64,000 nt of DNA from JACDHG01 sp963811585 (GCA_963811585.1 CAWERR010000006.1:682001-746000), one strand, 5' to 3'; numbered from the stretch's first letter, positions 51,193 through 59,757 are shown. Program-made: numbers and translations. Notes: generated by a model not told the origin, from the letters alone.

Positions 51193-54126
51193 TCAGCCCC
51201 AGAAGACCCGATCGACCGCGGCTTTGGCGCGCCGCGAGACCCGGCGGTAGTCCTCCTCGAGCTGGCCAAGGTCAATCGGGTCGTATCCGCACAGATACGC
51301 CACCCCAAGCCGATCGCGCGGCTGCGTCGGCAGACTGTCTGACGGCCGCCCCCTCACCAGCATGTTGGCGTTGCGGATCTTGCCGGCCAGCTGCCAAGCC
51401 CTGGACAACGCAGTTGCCGAACTGTCGTCAAGCACGCCCGCTGCCACCGCGGCCTGCATCGCCTCGAGCGTGCGGGTGGTCCGCAGCTGGGGATGAGCGT
51501 GTCCGTGGTGTAACTGCAGGAGCTGGACCGTCCACTCGATGTCGGCGAGACCGCCCCGCCCGAGCTTGAGGTGGGTTGCCGGGTCGGCGCCCCGCGGCAA
51601 CCTCTCGGCGTCGACGCGAGCCTTGATCCGGCGTACCTCGGCGACCTCGGCCTCGGTCAGCCCTTCCGCTCGGTAGCGCAGCGGGTCGACCAACGCGATG
51701 AACCGCTCCCCCACGTCTGGGTCCCCCGCGACCGGCGATGCCCGCAGCAGCGCCTGTGCTTCCCAGACCTTCGACCAGCGGTCGTAGTAGGCGGCGTACG
51801 ACGCCAATGACCTGACGAGGGGGCCCTGGCGGCCTTCGGGTCGCAGCGTCGCGTCGAGCTCGAGACCGGGATCGGGGCCGGGCAGCTTGAGCAGCCGGTT
51901 GAGCTCGTTTGCCACCGCGAAGGCCGCCTCCGAAGCGTCCTGCTCGACACTGCCCTCGATGGGGTCATGGACGAAAAGCACGTCGGCGTCGCTGGAGAAC
52001 GACATCTCCCCGCCGCCGAGCCGGCCCATCGCGATCAAGGCGATGCGCGTCGGCACCGGGCTGCGGCGCTCGGCCTCGATCGCGGCGGTCGCGGCCACGA
52101 GCCCACCTTCGAGAGTTGCCTGCGCAACGGCAGTCAGTGCCGACCCCACCTCGTCAACGTCGAGCAGACCGAAGATGTCCGCGGCGGCAATGCGGAACAG
52201 CTCGCGACGCCGGATCGCTCGGATGGCGTTGGTGGCCTCGACGGGGTCGTCGCGGCGTTGAGCCGCCCGGCGAGCCTCGTTGACCAGGGCCTTGGTGTCC
52301 CGCGGACGCAGGTCCTCATCGTGGGCTAGCAGAGTGGTGGCCTCGGGTGCGCGCATCAGGAGGTCGCTGGCGAACCGGCTGGTCGCGAGCAGCCGCGCCA
52401 GCCGCTCCGCCGCTGCGCCCTCGTCGCGCAGCATGCCGAGGTACCAGTGCGACCGCCCGACGGCGTCGCTCAACTGCCGGAACCCCAGCAGGCCCAAGTC
52501 TGGGTCGGGTGCCTCCGCGAACCACCCGAGCATCGCCGGCAGGAGCGCGCGCTGGATCGAGGCCCGCCGAGAGACGCCCGACGTCAGCGCCTCCAGGTGG
52601 CGCAGCGCGGCCGCCGGGTCGACGTAGCCGAGGGCTTCGAGGCGCTGGCGGGCGGCTTCACTGGTCAGCCTTGCCTCGGTGCCCGAGACGGACGCCACCG
52701 CCTCCAGCAACGGCCGGTAGAAGAGCCGTTCGTGCAGCCGTCTGACCTCACGGACGTGGCCCTCCCAGTCCTTGGTCAGCGCCTTGGCAGGCTCAGACGT
52801 CATACCGATCGAACGACCCAGCACGCGAAGGGCGTCAGGGTCCTCGGGCATCAGATGGGTACGCCGTAGGTGGCTCAGCTGAAGCCGGTGCTCGAGGGTG
52901 CGCAGGAATCGGTAGGCATCGGCAAGGGCTGCACCGTCATCGCGGCCGACATACCCGCGGCGGGTCAGTGCCTCGAGCGCGAGGAGCGTGTTGGGAGACC
53001 GCAGCTGCTCGTCCGCGCGGCCGTGCACCAGCTGCAACAGCTGGACCGCGAACTCGATGTCGCGCAGGCCACCCGGTCCGAGCTTGAGCTCGCGCTCCGA
53101 CTGACGGGCCGGGATGTGGTCGAGGACCCGTCGTCGCATGGCGCGGACGTCGTAGACGAAGTCGGGACGGCTGGCAGCGCTCCACACGAGTGGGGTGATC
53201 GTCTCCATGTACTTCGCGCCCACGGCCGCGTCGCCGGCGACAGGCCTCGCCTTGAGTAGGGCTTGGAACTCCCACGTCTTGGCCCAGCGCTCGTAGTAGG
53301 CGAGGTGGCTCGCCACCGTGCGCACCAGGGGTCCGGACTTACCTTCCGGTCGCAGTCCCGCGTCGACCGGCCACAGGGTGCCCTCGCGGGTGTAGTCGGA
53401 GCAGACCCGCATCGTCGCGGCCGCGAGGGCGGTGGCGGCCTTGAGCGCGTCGACCTCGTCGACGTCAGTGGCGGGCTCGGCGACGAAGATGACGTCGACA
53501 TCGCTGACGTAGTTGAGCTCGTGTGCGCCGCACTTGCCCATCGCGATGATGCTGAGGCGGCACTGGTCCGCCGCGGGTGCCAGCTCCGCGCGGGCGATCG
53601 AGAGGGCGGCCTCCAGTGTCCCTGCAGCCAGGTCGGCCAGCTCGGCGGCGGCATCGTCGAGCCTGAGCTGGAGGCTGAGGTCGCGGGCAGCCAGCCGGAG
53701 CAACAGCCGACGGTAGGTCCGCCGAAGCTCGTCTCGGTTGGTGGCCTTGCCGAGCTCGTCGGCCAGCGCCCCAGCCGTGGGACGCGTCCGGCCAAGATCG
53801 GGGTCGACGAGCTCGCGCCAGTCGTCGACGTGCAGGACGAGATGGTCTCCAAGGGCAGCGCTGGCGCCGAGCACGAGGGCGAGCCGCTGCGCGAGCACGG
53901 GATCGTCGCGGATTGCTGCGGAGAGTTCGGCCGCACCCGCACCTGCCGCGGCCACCATGCGGGCGAGCTGACGGACCGCGAGGTCGGGGTCCGCGGCTGA
54001 GGCGAACGTCGCCACCGCTTCGTCGGTCTCGATACCGGCTGCCGACAAGTCGCGCTCGGCTGCGTCGACGTGGACGAAGCCCAGCCTCGCGAGTCGACCC
54101 GACGACGTGACGCGGCCGTCGCTCAC
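51193..54126 (-). CDS. glnE: Bifunctional glutamine synthetase adenylyltransferase
   Basis: Adds or removes AMP on the GlnA tyrosine (Tyr402 of the enzyme at 33.0-34.5 kb) and so controls GS activity. The 977-residue protein has two nucleotidyltransferase halves: GKCGAHELNYVSDVDVIF (with DVD) in the deadenylylase half and MGRLGGGEMSFSSDADVLFV (with DAD) in the adenylylase half, each followed by LRPEGKSGPLVR or LRPEGRQGPLVR. Both active sites are intact. The GTG start overlaps the stop of the upstream amidotransferase gene (GTGA); a longer open frame upstream is not needed. The order glnA2-amidotransferase-glnE is one operon. Confidence 0.95.
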   Translation of the reverse strand: MSDGRVTSSGRLARLGFVHVDAAERDLSAAGIETDEAVATFASAADPDLAVRQLARMVAAAGAGAAELSAAIRDDPVLAQRLALVLGASAALGDHLVLHVDDWRELVDPDLGRTRPTAGALADELGKATNRDELRRTYRRLLLRLAARDLSLQLRLDDAAAELADLAAGTLEAALSIARAELAPAADQCRLSIIAMGKCGAHELNYVSDVDVIFVAEPATDVDEVDALKAATALAAATMRVCSDYTREGTLWPVDAGLRPEGKSGPLVRTVASHLAYYERWAKTWEFQALLKARPVAGDAAVGAKYMETITPLVWSAASRPDFVYDVRAMRRRVLDHIPARQSERELKLGPGGLRDIEFAVQLLQLVHGRADEQLRSPNTLLALEALTRRGYVGRDDGAALADAYRFLRTLEHRLQLSHLRRTHLMPEDPDALRVLGRSIGMTSEPAKALTKDWEGHVREVRRLHERLFYRPLLEAVASVSGTEARLTSEAARQRLEALGYVDPAAALRHLEALTSGVSRRASIQRALLPAMLGWFAEAPDPDLGLLGFRQLSDAVGRSHWYLGMLRDEGAAAERLARLLATSRFASDLLMRAPEATTLLAHDEDLRPRDTKALVNEARRAAQRRDDPVEATNAIRAIRRRELFRIAAADIFGLLDVDEVGSALTAVAQATLEGGLVAATAAIEAERRSPVPTRIALIAMGRLGGGEMSFSSDADVLFVHDPIEGSVEQDASEAAFAVANELNRLLKLPGPDPGLELDATLRPEGRQGPLVRSLASYAAYYDRWSKVWEAQALLRASPVAGDPDVGERFIALVDPLRYRAEGLTEAEVAEVRRIKARVDAERLPRGADPATHLKLGRGGLADIEWTVQLLQLHHGHAHPQLRTTRTLEAMQAAVAAGVLDDSSATALSRAWQLAGKIRNANMLVRGRPSDSLPTQPRDRLGVAYLCGYDPIDLGQLEEDYRRVSRRAKAAVDRVFWG

Positions 54127-54854
54127 GACGCCTCGGAGCCGATGACCACCTGGGCGAAGCGGGTGGCGAGCGGCTGCCACGACCGGCGGAGCTGCCCCTC
54201 GGCCGCCACGATCTCGTCATACGCCTCCAACGTGCGGGCAGTGGCCGGTTTGCCGGCGGCGGCCTCCGCCTCGATCCAGTCGTGGAACGTCTGCGGACTC
54301 ACCTCCGGGTGGAACTGCACGCCCCAGGCTCTGCGCTCGTAGCGCGCCGCCTGCACGGTGCCGTCGGGTGACGTGGCGAGCTCGACCGCGGCTGGGGGGA
54401 GCCGGGTCACGATGTCGTTGTTCCACTGCACCGCAAGACTGCCCGTCGGGATGGCGCCGAGGAGGCTGTCGCGCTGCCCGTCGGTGGTGAGGCCGAGTGG
54501 CGTCAGACCGAGCGCCTGTCCTCGCGGGTTGCGCTGCACCTCTCCCCCGAGCGCCAGCGCCGCGAGCTGGTGACCGAGGCAGATCCCGAGGAACGGTATG
54601 TCGTCGGCGACGGCGGAGGCGATGAGCTTCTTCGTCGGGCCGAGCCAGGCGAAGTCGGCGTCGTCTGCGGCACCCATCTCACCGCCCAGCACGACCAGCC
54701 CGGCATGACCCTCGAAGACGGAAGGCGGTGGCTGACGATGGGCGGGCAGGACGTCGTACGCGAGACCAGCGGCAGCGAACCAGTCGCCGAACCACGCCGG
54801 CGGACAGTCGTCTTGGTGCTGGATGACCAGCAGCCGCAGGTCGTGTGGCGTCAC
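54123..54854 (-). CDS. Class I glutamine amidotransferase-like protein
   Basis: A 243-residue stand-alone GATase-1 domain protein. VIQHQDDCPPAWFGDWFAAAG at the start, VVLGGEMGAADDADFAWL, the nucleophile elbow GICLGHQLAALALGG (Cys) and the GVQFHPEVS motif (His, Glu) are intact, so hydrolysis of a gamma-glutamyl amide is expected. Its substrate is unknown. The gene overlaps both neighbours by 4 nt (GTGA each), lying between glnA2 and glnE, so it is translationally coupled to glutamine synthetase genes. A role in hydrolysing gamma-glutamyl compounds made by GlnA2 is an inference. The GTG start was chosen from the overlap, discarding about 20 upstream codons. Confidence 0.87.
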   Translation of the reverse strand: MTPHDLRLLVIQHQDDCPPAWFGDWFAAAGLAYDVLPAHRQPPPSVFEGHAGLVVLGGEMGAADDADFAWLGPTKKLIASAVADDIPFLGICLGHQLAALALGGEVQRNPRGQALGLTPLGLTTDGQRDSLLGAIPTGSLAVQWNNDIVTRLPPAAVELATSPDGTVQAARYERRAWGVQFHPEVSPQTFHDWIEAEAAAGKPATARTLEAYDEIVAAEGQLRRSWQPLATRFAQVVIGSEAS

Positions 54855-56188
54855 AGCACCGGCAGCATCTGCGCCCGCTCGTACGGCGTGACCTGCTGGC
54901 GGTATTCCTCCCACTCGGCGCGCTTGTTGCGCAGGAAGAAGTCGAAGACGTGCTCTCCGAGCGTCTCGGCGACAAGCTCGGACCGCTCTGTCACCGCGAT
55001 CGCGTCATGCAGGTTCTGCGGCAGCGGCGCAATCCCCATCGAGCGTCGCTCCGCTTCGGTCAGGCTCCACACGTCGTCCTCGGCACCCGCGGGCAATTCG
55101 TAGGACTCCTCGATCCCCTTCATCCCGGCCGCAAGCATCACAGCGAACGCGAGGTACGGGTTGGCAGCCGTGTCGATCGACCGTAGCTCCACCCGGGTGG
55201 ACGCGCCCTTGGTCGGCTTGTACATCGGGACGCGAACCAGCGCGGAGCGGTTGTTGTGGCCCCAGCAGACGTATGACGGCGCCTCGCCTCCCCCAGCAAG
55301 CCGCTTGTAGGAGTTGACCCACTGGTTGGTCACGGCCGTGATCTCCGCAGCGTGGTGCAGCAGCCCGGCGATGAACGCCCTGCCGGTCTTCGAGAGGTGG
55401 TAGTCCGCCCCCACCTCGAAGAAGGCGTTGTTGTCGCCCTCGAACAGGCTGAGGTGGGTGTGCATGGCTGACCCGGGGAACTCCGTGAACGGCTTCGGCA
55501 TGAAGCTGGCATGGATGCCTTGGTTGAGCGCCACCTCTTTGATCACCACTCGGAACGTCATCACGTTGTCGGCAGTGGTGAGCGCGTCGGCGTACCGGAG
55601 GTCGATCTCCTGCTGGCCGGGCCCTCCCTCGTGGTGGCTGAACTCGACCGAGATGCCCATCGACTCAAGCATCGTGATCGCGTCACGGCGGAAGTCGTGG
55701 GCGATGCTCTGGCTGGTGTGGTCGAAGTAGCCGCTGCGGTCGACGGGCTCCGGGGCGCTGCCGTCCCGCGGCCGGTCCTTGAACAGATAGAACTCGATCT
55801 CTGGGTGGGTGTAGAAGGTGTAACCCTGTTCGGTCGCCTTGCTCAGCGTGCGCTTCAACACGAAGCGCGGGTCGGCATACGACTGGGAGCCGTCGGGCAT
55901 CGTGATGTCGCAGAACATCCGCGCCGTCGCCGGCCCGTCACCGCGCCACGGCAGGATCTGGAACGTCGACGGGTCGGGCTTTGCCAACATGTCAGCTTCA
56001 TAGACGCGGGCGAACCCCTCGATCGCCGAGCCGTCGAAGCCGATCCCCTCGGCGAACGCGCCCTCGAGCTCAGCCGGGGCGATCGCCACCGACTTGAGCG
56101 AGCCGAGCACGTCGGTGAACCACAACCGGACGAAGCGAACGTCGCGCTCCTCGAGCGCGCGCAGCACGAAGTCTTCCTGCTTACCCAT
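54851..56188 (-). CDS. glnA2: Glutamine synthetase-like protein GlnA2
   Basis: Second glutamine synthetase-fold enzyme, 445 residues. The active-site motifs GFDGSAIEGF, HPEIEFYLF, GGPGQQEIDLRYADALTTAD, PKPFTEFPGSAMHTHLSL and VELRSIDTAANPYL are present. In place of the adenylylation tyrosine region the sequence reads DDVWSLTEAERRSMG, so it should not be controlled by GlnE although cotranscribed with it. M. tuberculosis GlnA2 makes glutamine weakly; in Streptomyces, the GlnA2 homologue makes gamma-glutamylpolyamines, so the true substrate is open. The ATG lies 6 nt behind CATGAT, and a GlnR-type box is just upstream of that. Confidence 0.92.
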   Translation of the reverse strand: MGKQEDFVLRALEERDVRFVRLWFTDVLGSLKSVAIAPAELEGAFAEGIGFDGSAIEGFARVYEADMLAKPDPSTFQILPWRGDGPATARMFCDITMPDGSQSYADPRFVLKRTLSKATEQGYTFYTHPEIEFYLFKDRPRDGSAPEPVDRSGYFDHTSQSIAHDFRRDAITMLESMGISVEFSHHEGGPGQQEIDLRYADALTTADNVMTFRVVIKEVALNQGIHASFMPKPFTEFPGSAMHTHLSLFEGDNNAFFEVGADYHLSKTGRAFIAGLLHHAAEITAVTNQWVNSYKRLAGGGEAPSYVCWGHNNRSALVRVPMYKPTKGASTRVELRSIDTAANPYLAFAVMLAAGMKGIEESYELPAGAEDDVWSLTEAERRSMGIAPLPQNLHDAIAVTERSELVAETLGEHVFDFFLRNKRAEWEEYRQQVTPYERAQMLPVL

Positions 56189-56194
56189 GTGTCC

Positions 56195-56226
56195 ATCATG
56201 CCGCCTCGATGTTTCGCCGGCGTTAC
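56195..56226 (-). promoter_or_regulatory. glnA2 promoter: GlnR-type box plus -10
   Basis: On the minus strand GTAAC-n6-GAAAC (56226-56211) is followed 10 nt later by a -10-like CATGAT (56200-56195), which ends 6 nt before the glnA2 ATG. This would place a GlnR dimer at the -35 region of a leaderless promoter. It is the same motif as the first half of the box upstream of glnA. Confidence 0.65.
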
Positions 56227-56347
56227 GCCTGGGCCTAACGTCCTCCGGCCGCACGTGACGGCTGCGCTGGGGTCAGTTTGGGAAGGAGCAACGAAGGCGT
56301 GGCTCACGATGTGGTGACGTTCACGTCGCGGCTGCGGCTTGAATACT

Positions 56348-56477
56348 GACGTCTTCCGACACAAGTCGGCAAACGACTTCTCTTGACGCCGAAGCCTGAC
56401 CGTCTTCCGGCACAAGTCGGCAAACGAACCCAGATCACGCGGAGACGCGACCGTCTTCCGACGCTCGACGGCATACG
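56348..56477. repeat. Three direct repeats at 51-bp spacing
   Basis: The segment starting CGTCTTCCG recurs at 56350, 56401 and 56452. Copies 1 and 2 (about 27 bp each) continue with CACAAGTCGGCAAACGA and contain a small hairpin (CCGAC-ACAA-GTCGG in copy 1). Copy 3 is degenerate. They fill part of the gap between glnA2 and nadE. Confidence 0.75.
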
Positions 56478-56560
56478 CATCAGGAACGTCGCAGCACGAC
56501 CGGACCAGAAGACCAACTGCCGCAATTGCTGCCCTCCCAACAACAGCAGCGCGCACGCAG

Positions 56561-56594
56561 GCGCTGGCGCTGGCGCTCGCGCTCGCGCTCGCGA
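56561..56594. repeat. Hexanucleotide microsatellite GCGCT(G/C)
   Basis: Five units, GCGCTG twice then GCGCTC three times, followed by GCGAG. It lies in the 550-bp gene-free region 56189-56738 between glnA2 and nadE; apart from this, the 51-bp repeats and the two promoters, I see nothing in that region. Confidence 0.75.
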
Positions 56595-56726
56595 GTCAGC
56601 GGTATCAACACGCCAGCAGGCGGGCTCCTTGTGTTCAACGGGTCTGCACAAGCGTGGCCTGCGTCCCGATGCGACCTGCCGCTCGGGGCGCAGGTCGCTC
56701 CATCCTGCGTCAGGCCCGCCCCGGAC

Positions 56727-56732
56727 TAGGGT
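56727..56732 (+). promoter_or_regulatory. -10 hexamer TAGGGT of the nadE leaderless promoter
   Basis: TAGGGT ends 6 nt before the nadE GTG. An ATG between them is out of frame, and no ribosome site is present. Confidence 0.55.
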
Positions 56733-56738
56733 GGATGC

Positions 56739-58496
56739 GTGCCTCAGCTACGGGTCGCGCTCGGCCAGATCAACCCGACTGTCGGGGCTCTTGACGCCAA
56801 CGCCGAGCTGATCTTCGACACTGTCAGCGACGCAGCCGGCCGGGGCGCCCATCTCGTCGTGCTGCCGGAGATGGCCCTGACGGGTTACCCGATCGAGGAC
56901 CTGGCGTTTCGCCCGTCGTTCGTCGACGCGTCCCGTCGTACCGTCGCCTCTCTCGCCGGGCGACTCGCCGCAGAAGGCCTTGGCCACGTCTCCGTCGTCA
57001 CCGGTTTCCTCGACCGCGCCGAGCCGCCGGTCACGCGAGTCGGCAGTCCCAAGGGGTCACCACAGAACGCCGTTGCCGTGCTGTATGACGGGCGCGTGGT
57101 CGCCCGGCAGGCCAAGCACCACCTCTGGAACTACGGCGTAGGCGACGAGATCCGCAACTTCGTTCCGGGTGACACCATCTCGGTCATCCAGGTGCATGGC
57201 ATCGACGTGGCCATCGCCATCTGCGAAGACCTGTGGCAAGACGGGCCCTCCGCAGCAGCAGATGCGGCTGAGGCCGGGCTGCTAGTCGTGCCGAACGGCT
57301 CGCCGTACGAGCGCAACAAGGACGACCACCGCCTCGAGCTGTGCTCTCGCCGCGCGCGCGAAGGGGTCTGCGCCCTCGCCTACGTCAACTTGGTCGGTGG
57401 GCAGGACGAGCTTGTCTTCGACGGTGGCTCGCTCGTGGTGGACGCGGCCGGCAATCTGGTGGCCCGCGCGCAGCAGTTCCTGCCGGAGGTCATGGTCGTC
57501 GACCTCGACCTGCCCGCGGCGACCGCGCCCATGCCCGGGCCCGACACCGAGTTCTTCGGCCTGACCGTGCGACGCACGATCCTCGACGCGGAGCCCGTGC
57601 CCAAGTATGACGCTCTGCCCGCCGCCCTCGCCGACCCGCTCGACGACCTTGCCGAGGTTTACGGCGCCCTCGTGCTGGGGCTTCGCGACTACGTGCGCAA
57701 GAGCGGCTTCCGGTCGGTGCTGATGGGGCTGTCAGGCGGTATCGACTCGACCCTGGTCGGGGCAATCGCGTGCGACGCGCTGGGTGCTGACAACGTCTAC
57801 GGCATCTCCAACCCGAGCGAGTGGTCGACGGAGCACTCGCGGACCGATTCGGCAGAGCTCGCCCGACGTACCGGCCTCAACCTCGACACCGTCCCGATCG
57901 CGCCGATGGTCGACGCGTTCAGCAAGGCGGTGTCGGTCGACGGGGTTGCCGAGGAGAACCTCCAGGCCAGGATCCGTGCCGTCGTCTGGATGTCGCTGTC
58001 CAACCAGCATGGCCATCTGGTCCTCGCGTGCGGCAACAAGAGCGAGCTGGCGACCGGCTACTCGACCATCTACGGCGACGCAGTGGGCGGCTACGCGCCG
58101 ATCATGGACGTGCCGAAGACGCTCGTCTGGGAGCTGGCCCGATGGCGCAATGCTGACGCCGAGCGCCGGGGAGACACGCCGCCGATCCCTGAGAACGCGA
58201 TCAGCAAGCCGCCGTCGGCGGAGCTGCGCCCCGGCCAGCTCGACAGCGACTCGCTGCCGCCGTACGAGCTGCTCGACGCGATCCTCGACGACTACGTCGA
58301 GCAGGACCTGAGTGCGCCGCAGCTCGTAGCGAAGGGGTTCGACGCCGCGATGGTCGAGAGGGTTGCTGGCCTCGTGGACAAGGCGGAATACAAGCGTCGC
58401 CAGTACCCGCCCGGCCCGAAGATCTCCGCCCGCAACTTCGGCCGCGACCGTCGGCTGCCGATCGTCAATGCCTGGCGCGAGCACCTCTCCGACTAG
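56739..58496 (+). CDS. nadE: Glutamine-dependent NAD+ synthetase
   Basis: Final step of NAD synthesis: amidates nicotinate adenine dinucleotide, using ammonia tunnelled from glutamine. The 585-residue protein has an N-terminal nitrilase-type glutaminase domain with the triad Glu44 (LPEMALTGYP), Lys126 (AKHHLWNYG) and Cys162 (AICEDLW), and a C-terminal synthetase domain with the PP-loop SGGIDS (332-337), LACGNKSELATGYSTIYGD and KPPSAELRPGQ. The length is shorter than M. tuberculosis NadE (about 680 residues) and matches the shorter glutamine-dependent form. The GTG start lies behind a leaderless promoter. Confidence 0.95.
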   Translation: MPQLRVALGQINPTVGALDANAELIFDTVSDAAGRGAHLVVLPEMALTGYPIEDLAFRPSFVDASRRTVASLAGRLAAEGLGHVSVVTGFLDRAEPPVTRVGSPKGSPQNAVAVLYDGRVVARQAKHHLWNYGVGDEIRNFVPGDTISVIQVHGIDVAIAICEDLWQDGPSAAADAAEAGLLVVPNGSPYERNKDDHRLELCSRRAREGVCALAYVNLVGGQDELVFDGGSLVVDAAGNLVARAQQFLPEVMVVDLDLPAATAPMPGPDTEFFGLTVRRTILDAEPVPKYDALPAALADPLDDLAEVYGALVLGLRDYVRKSGFRSVLMGLSGGIDSTLVGAIACDALGADNVYGISNPSEWSTEHSRTDSAELARRTGLNLDTVPIAPMVDAFSKAVSVDGVAEENLQARIRAVVWMSLSNQHGHLVLACGNKSELATGYSTIYGDAVGGYAPIMDVPKTLVWELARWRNADAERRGDTPPIPENAISKPPSAELRPGQLDSDSLPPYELLDAILDDYVEQDLSAPQLVAKGFDAAMVERVAGLVDKAEYKRRQYPPGPKISARNFGRDRRLPIVNAWREHLSD

Positions 58497-58519
58497 CGAC
58501 AGCACACTCCTCCCCCAGA

Positions 58520-58582
58520 CAGCGGTTGCCTTGTGCACAAGGAGGATCCCTTGTGCACAAGGCAAATCTGCCTCGGGAACAG
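58520..58582. repeat. 63-bp dispersed repeat with two palindromes (copy 2)
   Basis: Reverse-oriented copy of 12848-12910, 55 of 63 bases identical. It carries CCTTGTGCACAAGG twice, and lies 24 bp after the nadE stop, in a 307-bp gap before panB that holds nothing else I can identify apart from the panB ribosome site. Confidence 0.85.
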
Positions 58583-58803
58583 GGCATCTGCCTCATTGGC
58601 TTTGGGTGAGGGGCCCAGCTCGCTCTTCGGCCAGCGGATGTCTCGGGGTGCTGAGCTGACCAACCCAGCTCCCGATGCATTCCGGTGTGACCGACGAGAC
58701 AGGCCAGATCGGTCGCCGCCAGGCAGTTGCCGTGACACGCTGGACAGATCCGGGGACTTCATCAGGGAGCCTCGAGAGCAGACCATCGGACGAGGTGGCA
58801 CCC

Positions 58804-59667
58804 ATGAGTGAGACGACTGCGCCGTACGGCGAAGGCCCAAGCCAATCCAGCCAGCCCAAGGAGCCTGGCCAGCCCAGGCGGATCCGCATCCACCACTTGC
58901 AGGAGATGAAGGCGCTTGGCGAGAAGTGGGCGATGCTGACGGCTTACGAGCAGTACGCCGCCCAGACGTTCGACGAAGCCGGCATCCCGGTGCTGCTCGT
59001 CGGAGACTCAGCCAGCAACAACGTCTACGGCAACGAGACCTCGCTGCCCGTGACGGTCGACGAGCTGATCCCCCTCGTGCGGGCGGTGAGCAGGTCCGCG
59101 AAACACGCCCTAGTGGTGGCAGACCTGCCCTTCGGCTCCTACCAGGTCGGACCCCGCCAGGCGTTGCGCACGTCGGTCCGGTTCATGAAGGAAGCCGGCG
59201 CTCACGCGGTCAAGCTCGAGGGCGGTCTGCCCGTCGTGCCTCAGGTCGAGAAGCTGACGACCTCGGGCATCCCCGTGATGGCTCACATCGGCTTCACCCC
59301 TCAGTCCGAGCATGGGCTCGGCGGCTACCGGGTGCAGGGTCGCGGCGACGCGGCCGACCGGTTGATCGACGAAGCACTGGCGCTCCAGGCCGCGGGCGCG
59401 TTTGCGATCGTCATGGAGATGGTGCCTGGCGACGTGGCCGGCGACGTGACCAAGCGCCTCGACATACCCACCATCGGCATCGGCGCCGGTGCGCAGTGTG
59501 ACGCGCAGGTGCTCGTCTGGTCTGACATGGCGGGACTGCGCACCGGCAAGATGCCACGGTTCGTGAAGCAGTACGCCGATCTCCACGGAGTGCTGCTGAA
59601 GGCTGCCCAGGATTATGCCGCCGACGTGGCGGCCGGAACCTTCCCGGGAGACGAGCACACGTTCTGA
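58804..59667 (+). CDS. panB: 3-methyl-2-oxobutanoate hydroxymethyltransferase
   Basis: First committed step of pantothenate synthesis: transfers a hydroxymethyl group from methylene-THF to ketoisovalerate. The 287-residue protein has a short extra N-terminus (about 30 residues rich in Ser/Gln/Pro), then LTAYEQYAAQTFDEAGIPVLLVGDSASNNVYG (metal Asp), VVADLPFGSYQ, AVKLEGG (metal Glu), VMAHIGFTPQS, FAIVMEMVP (catalytic Glu region) and IPTIGIGAGAQCDAQVLVW. A GAGGTGG ribosome site precedes the ATG; in-frame codons upstream lack family similarity. No panC or panD is adjacent. Confidence 0.95.
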   Translation: MSETTAPYGEGPSQSSQPKEPGQPRRIRIHHLQEMKALGEKWAMLTAYEQYAAQTFDEAGIPVLLVGDSASNNVYGNETSLPVTVDELIPLVRAVSRSAKHALVVADLPFGSYQVGPRQALRTSVRFMKEAGAHAVKLEGGLPVVPQVEKLTTSGIPVMAHIGFTPQSEHGLGGYRVQGRGDAADRLIDEALALQAAGAFAIVMEMVPGDVAGDVTKRLDIPTIGIGAGAQCDAQVLVWSDMAGLRTGKMPRFVKQYADLHGVLLKAAQDYAADVAAGTFPGDEHTF

Positions 59668-59755
59668 CCGCAACCAACTGACGGCTCGGCTGCAACCAAC
59701 TGACGGCTCGGCTGCAACCAACTGACGGCTCGGGCGCAACTAAGTGACGGTTCGG
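59668..59755. repeat. 22-bp tandem repeat, four units
   Basis: Four contiguous 22-bp units; units 1-3 share GCAACCAACTGACGGCTCGG, and unit 4 has several changes (GCAACTAAGTGACGGTTCGG). The array begins at the base after the panB stop and ends 2 bp before the stop codon of the convergent membrane-protein gene, so it fills the whole gap. Confidence 0.93.
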
Positions 59756-59757
59756 CG

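Noticed and set aside
56348..56477. Possible short CRISPR array (27-bp repeats, about 24-bp gaps)
   Set aside because: Only two good copies plus one degenerate copy, no cas genes in the window, and short spacers. More likely a minisatellite remnant.
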